NCBI GenBank assembly: GCA_030040315.1
Contig: JASHTY010000331.1
Location: forward strand, 1-42,052
Length of the DNA: 42,052 nt
Source of the DNA: Terriglobia bacterium
GTDB taxonomy: Bacteria > Acidobacteriota > Terriglobia > UBA7540
Direction of reading: 5' to 3'
How positions within the stretch are numbered: position 1 is the first letter of the stretch; every line of letters starts with the position of its first letter. Under the pieces are notes generated by a model that was not told the origin of the DNA, made no database searches, and was given only the letters and a program-made list of their open reading frames with translations. Below are positions 1-8,618 of this stretch, piece by piece. The translations under genes were made by a program, and so were the position numbers.

Positions 1-1
1 G

Positions 2-430
2 GCATCGTCATCGGATTACATCGGCCGCCGCAATACCTACGTCATTTTCTTTCTGGTCCAGTTCGTTCTGTTCCTGACGATTCCGCGCCTGGCCGCGAGC
101 GACAACTGGCTGATGTTTGAAGCCGCGCTGTTCGTGGTGTTCACGATGTACGGCGGCGGATTCGCGACGGTTCCGGCGTTCCTCGCCGATATTTTCGGCG
201 CCGATAACGTGGGCGCGATTCACGGATCGCTTCTGACCTCCTGGAGCGCCGCCGCGGTGGCCGGCCCGGTGATTATTACGGAGCTGTCCAGCCGCGCCAA
301 GGCCGGGCTCGCGCCGGGAATGAGCAGGATCCACATCTACGACACACCTTTGCGCCTGCTGGCCGTTCTGCTGCTGGTGGGTTTTATCCTTACAACTCTC
401 CTTCGACCATTGCGGCACGACCGTCTGTAG
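2..430 (+). CDS. MFS transporter, C-terminal fragment (5' truncated by window edge)
   Basis: Frame 2 is open from base 2 (ASSSDYIGRRNTYVIFFLVQFVLF...) through the 113..430 ORF; hydrophobic TM segments and an MFS-like 'DxxGRR' loop. Confidence 0.75.
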   Translation, partial: ASSSDYIGRRNTYVIFFLVQFVLFLTIPRLAASDNWLMFEAALFVVFTMYGGGFATVPAFLADIFGADNVGAIHGSLLTSWSAAAVAGPVIITELSSRAKAGLAPGMSRIHIYDTPLRLLAVLLLVGFILTTLLRPLRHDRL

Positions 431-601
431 CATCTGTCGGCTGACGGACGCCACATCTCCGCAAGTGCCCCGATTGTAGGCGGCTGACTGGCGCGGAGAT
501 CCATTTCATGCGCCTTACCTATTGCCCAGTTTATTCAGTCCCTGCTTGCAAATTGCCCGGCGTGGGAATATCCTGCGGCCACTTCCCTGTGGAGGCGTGC
601 G

Positions 602-1039
602 ATGGCCAAACCCAAGGTGATGGTGGCGATCAACAATGCCGGCTCGGTTGAGAGCCTGGTGACCCTGGCGTGTCAGTTGATGCTAGGGATGGACGCCGAC
701 CTTACCGTTTTGCACGTGGTTGAGGTGCCCATGGTTACGCCCATCGATGCGAAGGAGGAATCGATTGATCAGCGCGGCAAGGAGTTGCTGGCCCAGGCGC
801 AGCGCGTGGCAGCGGCCTTTAAGCGCCCGCCTGCCACGGAGCTGGTGCGCGCACGTGAAGTGGGTGAGGCCATCGTGGGCGTGGCCAGGGACCGCGGCGC
901 TGATATTCTCGTTATGGGCCACCACCGGCCGCATCACCATTCGCTGGGCGAAACGTTGATGGGCGGAACCGTGCAGTACGTGGCCCACCATTCTCCCTGC
1001 CGAGTGATTGTGCAGATTCCCGCGCCGGAGGCCAAATAA
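602..1039 (+). CDS. Universal stress protein (UspA family)
   Basis: 145 aa; C-terminal ATP-binding-like pattern 'ADILVMGHHRPHHHSLGETLMGGTVQYVAHHSPCRVIV' matches the G-2x-G-9x-G(S/T) style Usp motif. Confidence 0.9.
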   Translation: MAKPKVMVAINNAGSVESLVTLACQLMLGMDADLTVLHVVEVPMVTPIDAKEESIDQRGKELLAQAQRVAAAFKRPPATELVRAREVGEAIVGVARDRGADILVMGHHRPHHHSLGETLMGGTVQYVAHHSPCRVIVQIPAPEAK

Positions 1040-1041
1040 TC

Positions 1042-1093
1042 GTGGCATGGCCATCCTGGCCGTGAAAAACCATGGGCAGGATGCCCATGCCAC
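1042..1093. repeat. Intergenic REP-like imperfect palindrome
   Basis: Arms GTGGCATGGCCATCCTGGCC (1042-1061) and GGGCAGGATGCCCATGCCAC (1074-1093) are inverted repeats with 18/20 matches, separated by a 12-nt loop. Confidence 0.8.
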
Positions 1094-1106
1094 GAAGCTT
1101 CCGCGA

Positions 1107-2390
1107 ATGAGCGAATCTTCTGAGCCCAAATCCACCGCGATCCGCGGCCCCAAGACCAGCCACATTCTTGCTGGACTGATTCTGGGGGCAGTGGCCGGAG
1201 TGTTGGCCAACATTCTGTGGGGAAGTACGGCCGCGCTGGCCAACCTGATTCACTACGTCACCGAGCCCGCGGGGCAAATGTGGCTTCGCGCGCTCATCAT
1301 GGTGGTGATTCCGCTGATCTTCGCACGCCTCAGCCTGGGCGTGGCGGGACTGGGCGACCTTCACAAGCTGGGGCGCGTGGGCCTGAAGACGGTTTTGTTC
1401 TTCCTGATGGTCACCTCGCTCGCCGCGATGCTGGGCCTGGCGATGGTGAATCTGGTGCGGCCGGGCGCGGGATTGCCGCAGCAGGTTCGCGACCGCCTGC
1501 TCTCAACCTACCATCAGGACGCGAGCGGGTTGCGCGCCACTCCACAAGGCGGCTCATTCGGAATTCAAACATTGGTGAATGTGGTGCCGCGGAATCCCCT
1601 CGGCGCCGCCGCCCAGGGTGACATGCTCGCGATGATCTTCTTCTCGCTGGCATTTGGAGTGGCCCTGGCGCTGCTTCCCGCCGAGCGCACGCGCATTCTC
1701 GCGGAAGTTCTGCGCGGCCTTGCCGACGTGATGATGGTTATCATCGAGCTGGTGATGAAACTCGCGCCCTACGGAGTATTCGCACTGCTCTTCACCGTGG
1801 CAGCACGGTTCGGATTGGACCTGTTGGCACGGCTGGGCTGGTACATCGTGACGGTGATCGTGGGGTTGGCGATTTTCGAATTCGCGGTGTATCCAGTATT
1901 AATCAAGGTTTTCACGGGATGGTCGCCGCCGGAATTCTTTCGCCGCGCCGCGCGCGCGATTCTGACGGCGCTTTCCACCAGCTCTTCCAACGCCACGCTT
2001 CCCACCACGCTCGAGGTCTGCGAAGACTCGCTGGGAATCCCCAGAGATATTTCCGGGTTCGTCGTTCCCCTTGGCGCTACCATGTGCATGAACGGCACGG
2101 CGCTGTTCGAGGGCGTCACCGTGCTGTTCATCGCCCAGGTTTTCGGCATGCACCTGCCGCTCTCATCGCAGATCGTGGTAATGGTCACCGCCATCGTGAT
2201 GTCCATGGGAGCAGCGGGAATCCCCAGCGGCGCCATTCAGGTGCTGATACTGGTGCTGGAAGCCGTAGGGATTCCTGGCGAGGGAATTGCCATGGTGGTG
2301 GGAGTCGACCGAGTGCTCGACATGTGCCGGACGGTGGTAAACGTCACTGGAGACATGCTGACCGCAGCATTTGTAGCGCGAAGCCAGTAG
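1107..2390 (+). CDS. Dicarboxylate/amino acid:cation (Na+ or H+) symporter, DAACS family
   Basis: Long hydrophobic protein with 'SSSNATLPTTLEVCEDSLGI', 'VVPLGATMCMNGTALFEGVTVLFIAQVFG' and 'DRVLDMCRTVVNVTGD', typical of the GltP/DctA family. Start set at the ATG at 1107 because the ORF extension upstream reads through the palindrome. Confidence 0.93.
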   Translation: MSESSEPKSTAIRGPKTSHILAGLILGAVAGVLANILWGSTAALANLIHYVTEPAGQMWLRALIMVVIPLIFARLSLGVAGLGDLHKLGRVGLKTVLFFLMVTSLAAMLGLAMVNLVRPGAGLPQQVRDRLLSTYHQDASGLRATPQGGSFGIQTLVNVVPRNPLGAAAQGDMLAMIFFSLAFGVALALLPAERTRILAEVLRGLADVMMVIIELVMKLAPYGVFALLFTVAARFGLDLLARLGWYIVTVIVGLAIFEFAVYPVLIKVFTGWSPPEFFRRAARAILTALSTSSSNATLPTTLEVCEDSLGIPRDISGFVVPLGATMCMNGTALFEGVTVLFIAQVFGMHLPLSSQIVVMVTAIVMSMGAAGIPSGAIQVLILVLEAVGIPGEGIAMVVGVDRVLDMCRTVVNVTGDMLTAAFVARSQ

Positions 2391-2411
2391 GAAAACCGTG
2401 GCATGTAGAAC

Positions 2412-2498
2412 GGTAGCCACGGTCAATGCCCTTCTGACCGTGGGCCTTTTGAACGCTGGAAAGAACCCACGGTCAAAAGAGCACTGTTCGTGGCTACC
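2412..2498. repeat. 33-bp-arm inverted repeat between convergent genes (possible bidirectional terminator or REP-like element)
   Basis: GGTAGCCACGGTCAATGCCCTTCTGACCGTGGG (2412-2444) pairs with CCCACGGTCAAAAGAGCACTGTTCGTGGCTACC (2466-2498), 28/33 matches, 21-nt loop. Confidence 0.8.
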
Positions 2499-2560
2499 GG
2501 CTACCTGCTCACCGAATGATAAACTCCTGACACGTTCTGGGAAGGCCGTCGCGGCGGGGT

Positions 2561-5338
2561 TCAGATTGCCTTGGCGTGCAGGCCGACCAACGGCTTGCGC
2601 AGGCGGCTGCGGTTCTCATGGTCAATGCGGACTAGCTCGAAGCTCAGTTCCTGCGGCCGCGCTTCACGCACCAGCACCTGGGCTTGCACGCGGTAGAGTC
2701 CCGTCTGGATTTCGAGCGGCACGGTGCTGCCGGGCTTGATGTGGCACTGGCTACGGGCTATTCCACCGCCCAGGCTGAGCTGCTGAATGGAGACTCGGTG
2801 GGCCGTCTGGCTGGGTTTGACGACGCCGACCAGCGGGCTCGGCAGCTTCACGCGATCGTATCGCCGCTGGCGCAGCCAGGGGGTTTCCGGATCGGGATCG
2901 AGCGCGGTGAGCTTCAGCTCCGCCGGCGTCAGCCCGCATTGCGGTTGGAATCGATCGGCCCACTCCGGATCGATTTTCCTGAGTGCCTGCATGGCGGTGA
3001 TGCGAACTTCGCGCGGCTGCTGCCATCGCCAAAGCTTCTTGCCCTCGGCCAGCGGCCGAAGCAGGTGTTCCGCCTGAGGCTCGCGAAGCCTGCCCAGAGC
3101 CTCAATGGCTTTGATCTGCAAATACGGGTCGGCTTGACTTGCGGAGAGTTCCTCCACAATGCGCATCAATCGCGGCGTAATCGCCAGGTCGCCCGTCATT
3201 CCCAGCTCATCCACGGCTTCGGGAAGGACGGCGCGGTCGAGCATGTCATAAACCTTGTCGATCAATTGTCCGCGCTGCGGGGCAAGGCTGTTGGCCAGTT
3301 GGCGAACCACGTTGTCATGAGTCATCTGGTCCCAATCCTTCAGGCGGGTGGGAAGCAGCTCCTCCAAATCCGCCGGCTCCAATCGGCAGAGCAGGGCAAT
3401 CGTGGAAGCCGCTTCCGCGGCGGGGCGGGTTTGCAGAATCCTGTTGAGGTGCCCAACGGCTTGCATGCCCACGGCTTCAACCATTTCCAGCATGCGCTGC
3501 CATTCGTCGCGGCGGGCGCAGCGCGGAACGCGGCTGGCCACCTGGTCGACCGTGGCGTGCGGCATGCGCTTCAGAACCTCGACCAGTCCATCCGGGATGC
3601 GCGGCGACTTGATGGCTTCATCAATGAATTCGGGCAGGGGATTACCGACCTTGACGCGCGGCCACAGCAGACGCGCCAGTCCGGGCTGCTTCTGCTCCAG
3701 CATCTCCATGGTCTGAAGCGCTTCATGCACGGCACGATATTGGCGGCGCGCCGCGGCTTCATGGCTGAAGCGTACAAAGGACGCACCCAGCAGCGTCTGC
3801 AGGTCGGCGTTGCCTTCCTTGCTGAGCGCCTCGCCCATCTGGTGCAGGCTGGTCTGGAGCAGGCCGGAATTGGCTTTGGAAAACAGGTCGGCCATTTCCG
3901 TCAGGCCCGTGGCGGCTTTCCGGCGAGCATCCACGTCAGGGGTATCCACGCACTTCGCGTAATTGTCCAGGATGGCGCGGGCCGCATCCGTGTCGCCGCG
4001 GCCGATCAGTTCCTCCACATACAGGCGAACGTTGCGCGGCGGAACGGCCCAGGCCTCCGGGGAGAGCAGCATCTTCTGCTTGTGCTTCTCCGGGACGCGC
4101 GCCCAAAATTGTTTGTCCAGGATGTCGGCGTGGGATTCCACTTCCATACCCGCCTTTCCCATCTTTTCTTCCTGGGTTTTAAGAATATTTCGCAGCGAAC
4201 CAATTTCGCGCTTCAGGCGGTCGAGAAGTTCGACTACCGCGTTGGTCTTCACATCGCCGCGCTCATACCGTTGAATGGCAAAGCGAATCGCCAGGCGTTC
4301 GGCAAGCTGAAGGAGCAGGGGATCATCCGGGCGGGGCGGCTCAGCCTGGGAGTTCATGCTCATCAACGCTTGGGCCAGTGCCGCCTGACCGGCGGCGGGC
4401 AACTGATGCAAGTCGCGCTCAACAGCCTGAGCTTGCTCAGACGAGTCCGCCTGATCGACAGACTGGCCAAGCTGAGAGAGCCAACCGAGGACTTTGAAGA
4501 TGTCGGCTTCCTGTGTGGAAGATCCGCCGAGCGTGCCCGAGGCGCTTCCAGGGCTGCCCGCCGCACCACCCCCAACGCCGGCCAGGCCACCACGCACACC
4601 ACCCGCGCCAACACCCGCACCGCCTCCTACGCCCAATCCAGGCCCTGCGGATCCTGCTCCCATGCCCGGGCCGGCGCCCCCGCCAGGGCCCGCTCCCGGA
4701 CCTGCAACTCCGGGGCCCATGCCAGCTCCCGCGCCCCCGCCGGGCCCTGCGGGATTGCTCCGCGCTCCCTCAGCCGCCGCCATCAATTGCAGCAGCCGCT
4801 GCGGATCCTGGAGCCAGCCGTGGAGCTTTTGCGCGTCCTCGCCGAGCGAGCGGGCGGCCAATTGCGCCGCAAGCCCCGCTTCGCCCAGAGCGTGATCCTG
4901 CGCCACAAATCGCACTTCGTTTACCTTAATTGCGCCTTTGTCACCTCCCAGAAGCGTTTTCAACTCGGTCGCCATGGGCCCGCCCTTGGCCGACTTCGAG
5001 GAGAAGGCGCGCACGAACCGCCAGAAATCGTCAACCGACACGCGATGGGAGAAATTGATGCTGGCAAGGCCGGAAGAGGTCAATAATTGGGCGAAGCTTC
5101 GGTCGGTGGGCCGTTTTTCAAGCGGCACGCCATCCAGCAGCACCTGTGTGCCAGAGACTCCCAGCAGAAGGCCGCTCTCTCCGGAGAATTTCAAGGCCGC
5201 ACGCAAGTCGTCCCACGCGCACCCCAGAAGTGCAGTCGTCCGCTCGTGCTCAGCGCCGTACAGACGTACAGTTTTCAGGAGAATGTTAAGGCTGCGCGCG
5301 AAGCTTCGGGCCGCAACGAGATTGGATGCATCTTCCAT
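2561..5338 (-). CDS. HEAT-like repeat protein with Gly/Ala/Pro-rich linker and C-terminal PilZ-like domain
   Basis: 925 aa; C-terminus 'RQRRYDRVKLPSPLVGVVK...VSIQQLSLGGGIARSQCHIKPGSTVPLEI' resembles PilZ (RxxxR ... xxSxGG). Middle is helical repeat-like ('LQIKAIEALGRLREPQAEHLLRPLAEG'). Gly-rich segment around 4.54-4.76 kb. Confidence 0.75.
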   Translation of the reverse strand: MEDASNLVAARSFARSLNILLKTVRLYGAEHERTTALLGCAWDDLRAALKFSGESGLLLGVSGTQVLLDGVPLEKRPTDRSFAQLLTSSGLASINFSHRVSVDDFWRFVRAFSSKSAKGGPMATELKTLLGGDKGAIKVNEVRFVAQDHALGEAGLAAQLAARSLGEDAQKLHGWLQDPQRLLQLMAAAEGARSNPAGPGGGAGAGMGPGVAGPGAGPGGGAGPGMGAGSAGPGLGVGGGAGVGAGGVRGGLAGVGGGAAGSPGSASGTLGGSSTQEADIFKVLGWLSQLGQSVDQADSSEQAQAVERDLHQLPAAGQAALAQALMSMNSQAEPPRPDDPLLLQLAERLAIRFAIQRYERGDVKTNAVVELLDRLKREIGSLRNILKTQEEKMGKAGMEVESHADILDKQFWARVPEKHKQKMLLSPEAWAVPPRNVRLYVEELIGRGDTDAARAILDNYAKCVDTPDVDARRKAATGLTEMADLFSKANSGLLQTSLHQMGEALSKEGNADLQTLLGASFVRFSHEAAARRQYRAVHEALQTMEMLEQKQPGLARLLWPRVKVGNPLPEFIDEAIKSPRIPDGLVEVLKRMPHATVDQVASRVPRCARRDEWQRMLEMVEAVGMQAVGHLNRILQTRPAAEAASTIALLCRLEPADLEELLPTRLKDWDQMTHDNVVRQLANSLAPQRGQLIDKVYDMLDRAVLPEAVDELGMTGDLAITPRLMRIVEELSASQADPYLQIKAIEALGRLREPQAEHLLRPLAEGKKLWRWQQPREVRITAMQALRKIDPEWADRFQPQCGLTPAELKLTALDPDPETPWLRQRRYDRVKLPSPLVGVVKPSQTAHRVSIQQLSLGGGIARSQCHIKPGSTVPLEIQTGLYRVQAQVLVREARPQELSFELVRIDHENRSRLRKPLVGLHAKAI

Positions 5339-5664
5339 GGGTCAGTCGGCAATGGCCGCTCCGTCGGACTGCACTCGAGCCCCGGCACGGCTCAACAGCT
5401 ATTAAGTACCATGACCCTCGGTACGCGCCAAGAGTACAATGGTACTAACCTGATAACTCTCGACAACGCGCATAGTTAGCCCTTGGCAATACTCAGTATA
5501 TTACCACAAAGGAGATATGAGGATGTGATAGTGCGCTTGAGGCAGACAGGAAGCCCCACGGACCTTGTCGAAGCATGAACTCCTGCATCTTCCCAGGAGA
5601 TTTCGGGCAATAGATGGGTCTCGGGGACTAATTTCACGAATCGGGAAGTGGATGCGAGAGATAG

Positions 5665-6492
5665 TTATCCGGAAATAGAATAGACATCTCCCACATCGTA
5701 TTTCTTCGGGGGCAATGCCTTAAGGTGGTTGAGGAGATCGTCAGAGTCCACCCAATGGTCGATTTGAAGAACGCAATCCATTCCTACCGTGTAATTGAAC
5801 CTCCTGCCCTGGAGATAATCCAGGCACGACCGGGCAATTTCCAGTCGACTCGAGTGGAATTCGAAGCTAAGACTTTCTGGCATGAAGGACATCCCCCTAA
5901 GGACTTCGAAGTCGTAATCTTCGCAATCGATTTTAATGTGGCGGGGAATTCCGTATTTGTTCTTCAGTGAGTCAAGCGTAGTGACCTCCACTGTGGTGGA
6001 TTCCCTCCAGCCTGCCTCATGTACCTGGACCCATGTCTCTGATAAGGTGCTTAAGGCATTGTTAGGGCACAGATGCAGCTTTGCTGTACCCTCTGCCCGC
6101 CCTAGCGCCCGAGGCTCCAGTGAAATACGCTCCGCAAACCGCCTCTGCAATGTTGCAATACTGCGAGGATCTGGCTCGACGGCTACAACATGAGCGCCAA
6201 GGGAAAGGAACGTCTCCGTGTAGTTGCCGATGTTTGCGCCCACATCGAATACCAAATCATCTGGGTGGATAAACTGGGAGTAGAGTCGTTTGCGAGCAGT
6301 GCGCCGCAAAACAGCAGCTCGATCAAAGAGTGATCCGTATGCGAATCTGGCGGGTCTGTAAAATACTGTTCCAATCAGGTATTGGCGCAAGGCTGGCAGG
6401 ATTCTATGACTCATGGCATTGCCACGCAAATCTGGTTTAGCAATGAGGAATTTATACATTCGATGAGCGATTTCGTCAAATTGTGCTTGCAA
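5665..6492 (-). CDS. FkbM family methyltransferase
   Basis: 'DLVFDVGANIGNYTETFLSLGAHVVAVEPDP' motif I and downstream 'HIKIDCEDYDFEVLRGM' typical of FkbM. Confidence 0.9.
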   Translation of the reverse strand: MQAQFDEIAHRMYKFLIAKPDLRGNAMSHRILPALRQYLIGTVFYRPARFAYGSLFDRAAVLRRTARKRLYSQFIHPDDLVFDVGANIGNYTETFLSLGAHVVAVEPDPRSIATLQRRFAERISLEPRALGRAEGTAKLHLCPNNALSTLSETWVQVHEAGWRESTTVEVTTLDSLKNKYGIPRHIKIDCEDYDFEVLRGMSFMPESLSFEFHSSRLEIARSCLDYLQGRRFNYTVGMDCVLQIDHWVDSDDLLNHLKALPPKKYDVGDVYSISG

Positions 6493-6752
6493 ATTTGACC
6501 GCAGAAGAAAAAATTCGCAGGGTGATGCCGGGATTAGTTGCCGAACTCTTTGATTTAATATTGACCCTCAAGGTTCCTCAATATTTGAGGCGCCCAGTAT
6601 TTGTGCAAACCCGACGCGCGGAGTTCCAGGTTTCCAAATTTTTAGCTTGACAACCCTTGGGGATGATAGTAGCGTGTTGCTGCTCACGCGAAAATTTCTA
6701 AGAGGTTTCTTACCCCCAAATGGAGTCCATGCAGGTGCTAGACCACCCGGCG

Positions 6753-6785
6753 GCAATTCCGAAAAGCTGTGTTTTTCGGAATTGC
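6753..6785. promoter_or_regulatory. Perfect 13-bp stem-loop upstream of the sedolisin-like CDS
   Basis: GCAATTCCGAAAA (6753-6765) / TTTTCGGAATTGC (6773-6785), 7-nt loop; no U-tract, followed by GGAGGAGG SD-like sequence and the ATG at 6838. Confidence 0.6.
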
Positions 6786-6837
6786 ATAAGGGTTTGGTGG
6801 GCATAGAAAAATCAGCGAATGGAGGAGGTTCATTTAG

Positions 6838-8364
6838 ATGAAACGGTCAATTAAGTTCCTGCTTGCAGCAGCCATGCTAATGCTGTTTGGCTTGGCAACG
6901 TCCGCTCCGGCCCAGATGGTGTTTCATCCGCTTGCGACCGGCACCCCGGCCACGCAAACCCAGCAAATTGATCGCGCGATTTCCTCTCGAGGGTTAACGC
7001 CGATTGTGAACGGTGTGGGCAAGATATATTCTCCCGCGTCTAGCGTCGCAGTATCCGGAAGTGCCGGAGTGAGCGCCCACACGTCGGTAGAGGTTTTTGT
7101 CCCCGATGGATTTCAGCCTGACCAGGTGACCCCTCCATATTCCGGGTATGGTTTCAATACACCGGCCTCGATTGCCTGCATATACGGAGCAGTTACATTC
7201 GTCTTAGGGAATGGATACTGCAATCCCAACGATAATCTCGCTAACGCCTCCGGTGGGAGCGGGACGATCGCAATCGTCGATGCCTACGACGATCCCTGGA
7301 TCATGGATGACCTGAATATGTTCTCCTCGCAATTTGGTCTTCCTTTAGTCACTTCATCTACATTTCAAATGGTTTATGCCAGTGGTACGGAGCCTGCGTT
7401 TGACACAGCGGATGATGGCGGATGGGAGCTTGAGGAGTCACTGGACGTTGAATGGGCGCACGCCATGGCGCCCAGCGCCAAGATCGTGCTGGTTGAGGCT
7501 GCTGACAACACCCTTGCAAATCTGCTGCCGGCAGTCACGGTCGCCAGCAACTTTGTCGAGTGCGGCGCGTCGACCTGCCCGAATGGAGGAAGCGGCAAAG
7601 GCGAAGTCATTATGAGCTGGGGAACAAGCGAGTTTGCCGGCGAAGCAAGCGACGATTCGAACTTTACGACGGCAAACGTTGTCTATTTCGCCGCGGCCGG
7701 GGATTCCCCGGGAGTCAGCTGGCCCTGTTCTTCCGTAAACGTGGTTTGCGTCGGTGGCACGACATACTCTCGTTTCCCTGTTGGTACACCCAGCAACGCA
7801 GGGGGAGCGTTCTCGCAGTATGCGCTTGGCGGCGAGGTCCAGGGGACTTGGAGCTATGGTGGCGGCGGCTCTAGCTCAATTGAAAGTCTCCCAGGTTACC
7901 AGAGCCCCATTGCAAGTACTCTCGCGACTCTCAACAGTAGTACGACTACGACGGTGCCTATTCTTGGCTACCCGGTGGGCGTAGGTATTTCTACTACCCT
8001 TCGGGCCGTTCCGGACGTCTCTGCAAATGCTAATCCCTATACCGGGTATTGGGTCTTTGACAGCTTCCAGTTCGCGCTTCTGGGTTACGTACCACCTGCT
8101 TCCGACGCGCCCGACGCCGGTGGGTGGTGGATCGTTGGAGGCACGAGCGCTGCCAACAATATCATTGCCGGGATGGCGAACCTGGCAGGCAATTTCCGGG
8201 CCTCGAGCGCCGCTGAGCTGACGGTCATGTACACCAGCTTGGGTTCCTTTAATGACGTGGTTTTCGGCACCGGGCAATGTGGTCCTTACCAGGGCTACAC
8301 AGCTAACGTGGGCTGGGACCCATGCACTGGCATTGGTGTGCCGTTGGGGCTAGGCGGTCTATAG
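6838..8364 (+). CDS. Secreted sedolisin-like (S53 family) serine-carboxyl peptidase homolog
   Basis: Signal peptide (MKRSIKFLLAAAMLMLFGLATSAPAQ); 'WELEESLDVEWAHAMAP' (E-x3-D), 'FAAAGDSPG', 'GGTSAANNIIAGM' and C-terminal 'GWDPCTGIGVP' match S53 landmarks. Confidence 0.85.
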   Translation: MKRSIKFLLAAAMLMLFGLATSAPAQMVFHPLATGTPATQTQQIDRAISSRGLTPIVNGVGKIYSPASSVAVSGSAGVSAHTSVEVFVPDGFQPDQVTPPYSGYGFNTPASIACIYGAVTFVLGNGYCNPNDNLANASGGSGTIAIVDAYDDPWIMDDLNMFSSQFGLPLVTSSTFQMVYASGTEPAFDTADDGGWELEESLDVEWAHAMAPSAKIVLVEAADNTLANLLPAVTVASNFVECGASTCPNGGSGKGEVIMSWGTSEFAGEASDDSNFTTANVVYFAAAGDSPGVSWPCSSVNVVCVGGTTYSRFPVGTPSNAGGAFSQYALGGEVQGTWSYGGGGSSSIESLPGYQSPIASTLATLNSSTTTTVPILGYPVGVGISTTLRAVPDVSANANPYTGYWVFDSFQFALLGYVPPASDAPDAGGWWIVGGTSAANNIIAGMANLAGNFRASSAAELTVMYTSLGSFNDVVFGTGQCGPYQGYTANVGWDPCTGIGVPLGLGGL

Positions 8365-8413
8365 CTCTCGCAGCGAGCATCGTATTCCGCGAATCGTTGG
8401 AATGCAAGAACTC

Positions 8414-8460
8414 AACCCGGGCAGGCGCCCAGCTTACGGCGGCTGCCCGGGGTTTTATTT
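8414..8460 (+). terminator. Rho-independent terminator after the sedolisin-like CDS
   Basis: CCCGGGCAG (8416-8424) ... CTGCCCGGG (8443-8451), 9-bp perfect stem followed by GTTTTATTT. Confidence 0.8.
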
Positions 8461-8618
8461 GTTATACTTTCAGATGTGGGCCGCAATTCCTCCGGGCGTC
8501 AACTGTCCAAAAAGCAAGATAGCCTTCAGATTTATGAGCGGGGTGTCTAGAGTTTTTCCTGCAAGGATTTAGAGTCCAACGAGCCCTCGTCATTCCGTTC
8601 TGAATTACATAAGCCTTC

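Noticed and set aside
683-1243. Minus-strand ORFs 683..1243 and 912..1364
   Set aside because: Antisense to usp and the symporter; the 'GILPMVFHGQDGHAT' stretch comes from the palindrome rather than a protein domain.
4494-4929. Proline-rich plus-strand ORFs (4494..4895, 4513..4929)
   Set aside because: Antisense readings of the Gly/Ala-rich linker of the 2561..5338 gene; low complexity, no independent support.
2684-5086. 800-aa plus-strand ORF antisense to the PilZ-like gene
   Set aside because: Codon-mirror shadow ORF in GC-rich DNA: composition is Arg/His/Gln rich with no recognisable domain, while the opposite strand encodes a coherent domain protein.
6647-6675. Possible sigma-70 promoter (TTGACA at 6647) upstream of the sedolisin-like gene
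   Set aside because: No convincing -10 box at 16-18 bp spacing, so not called.
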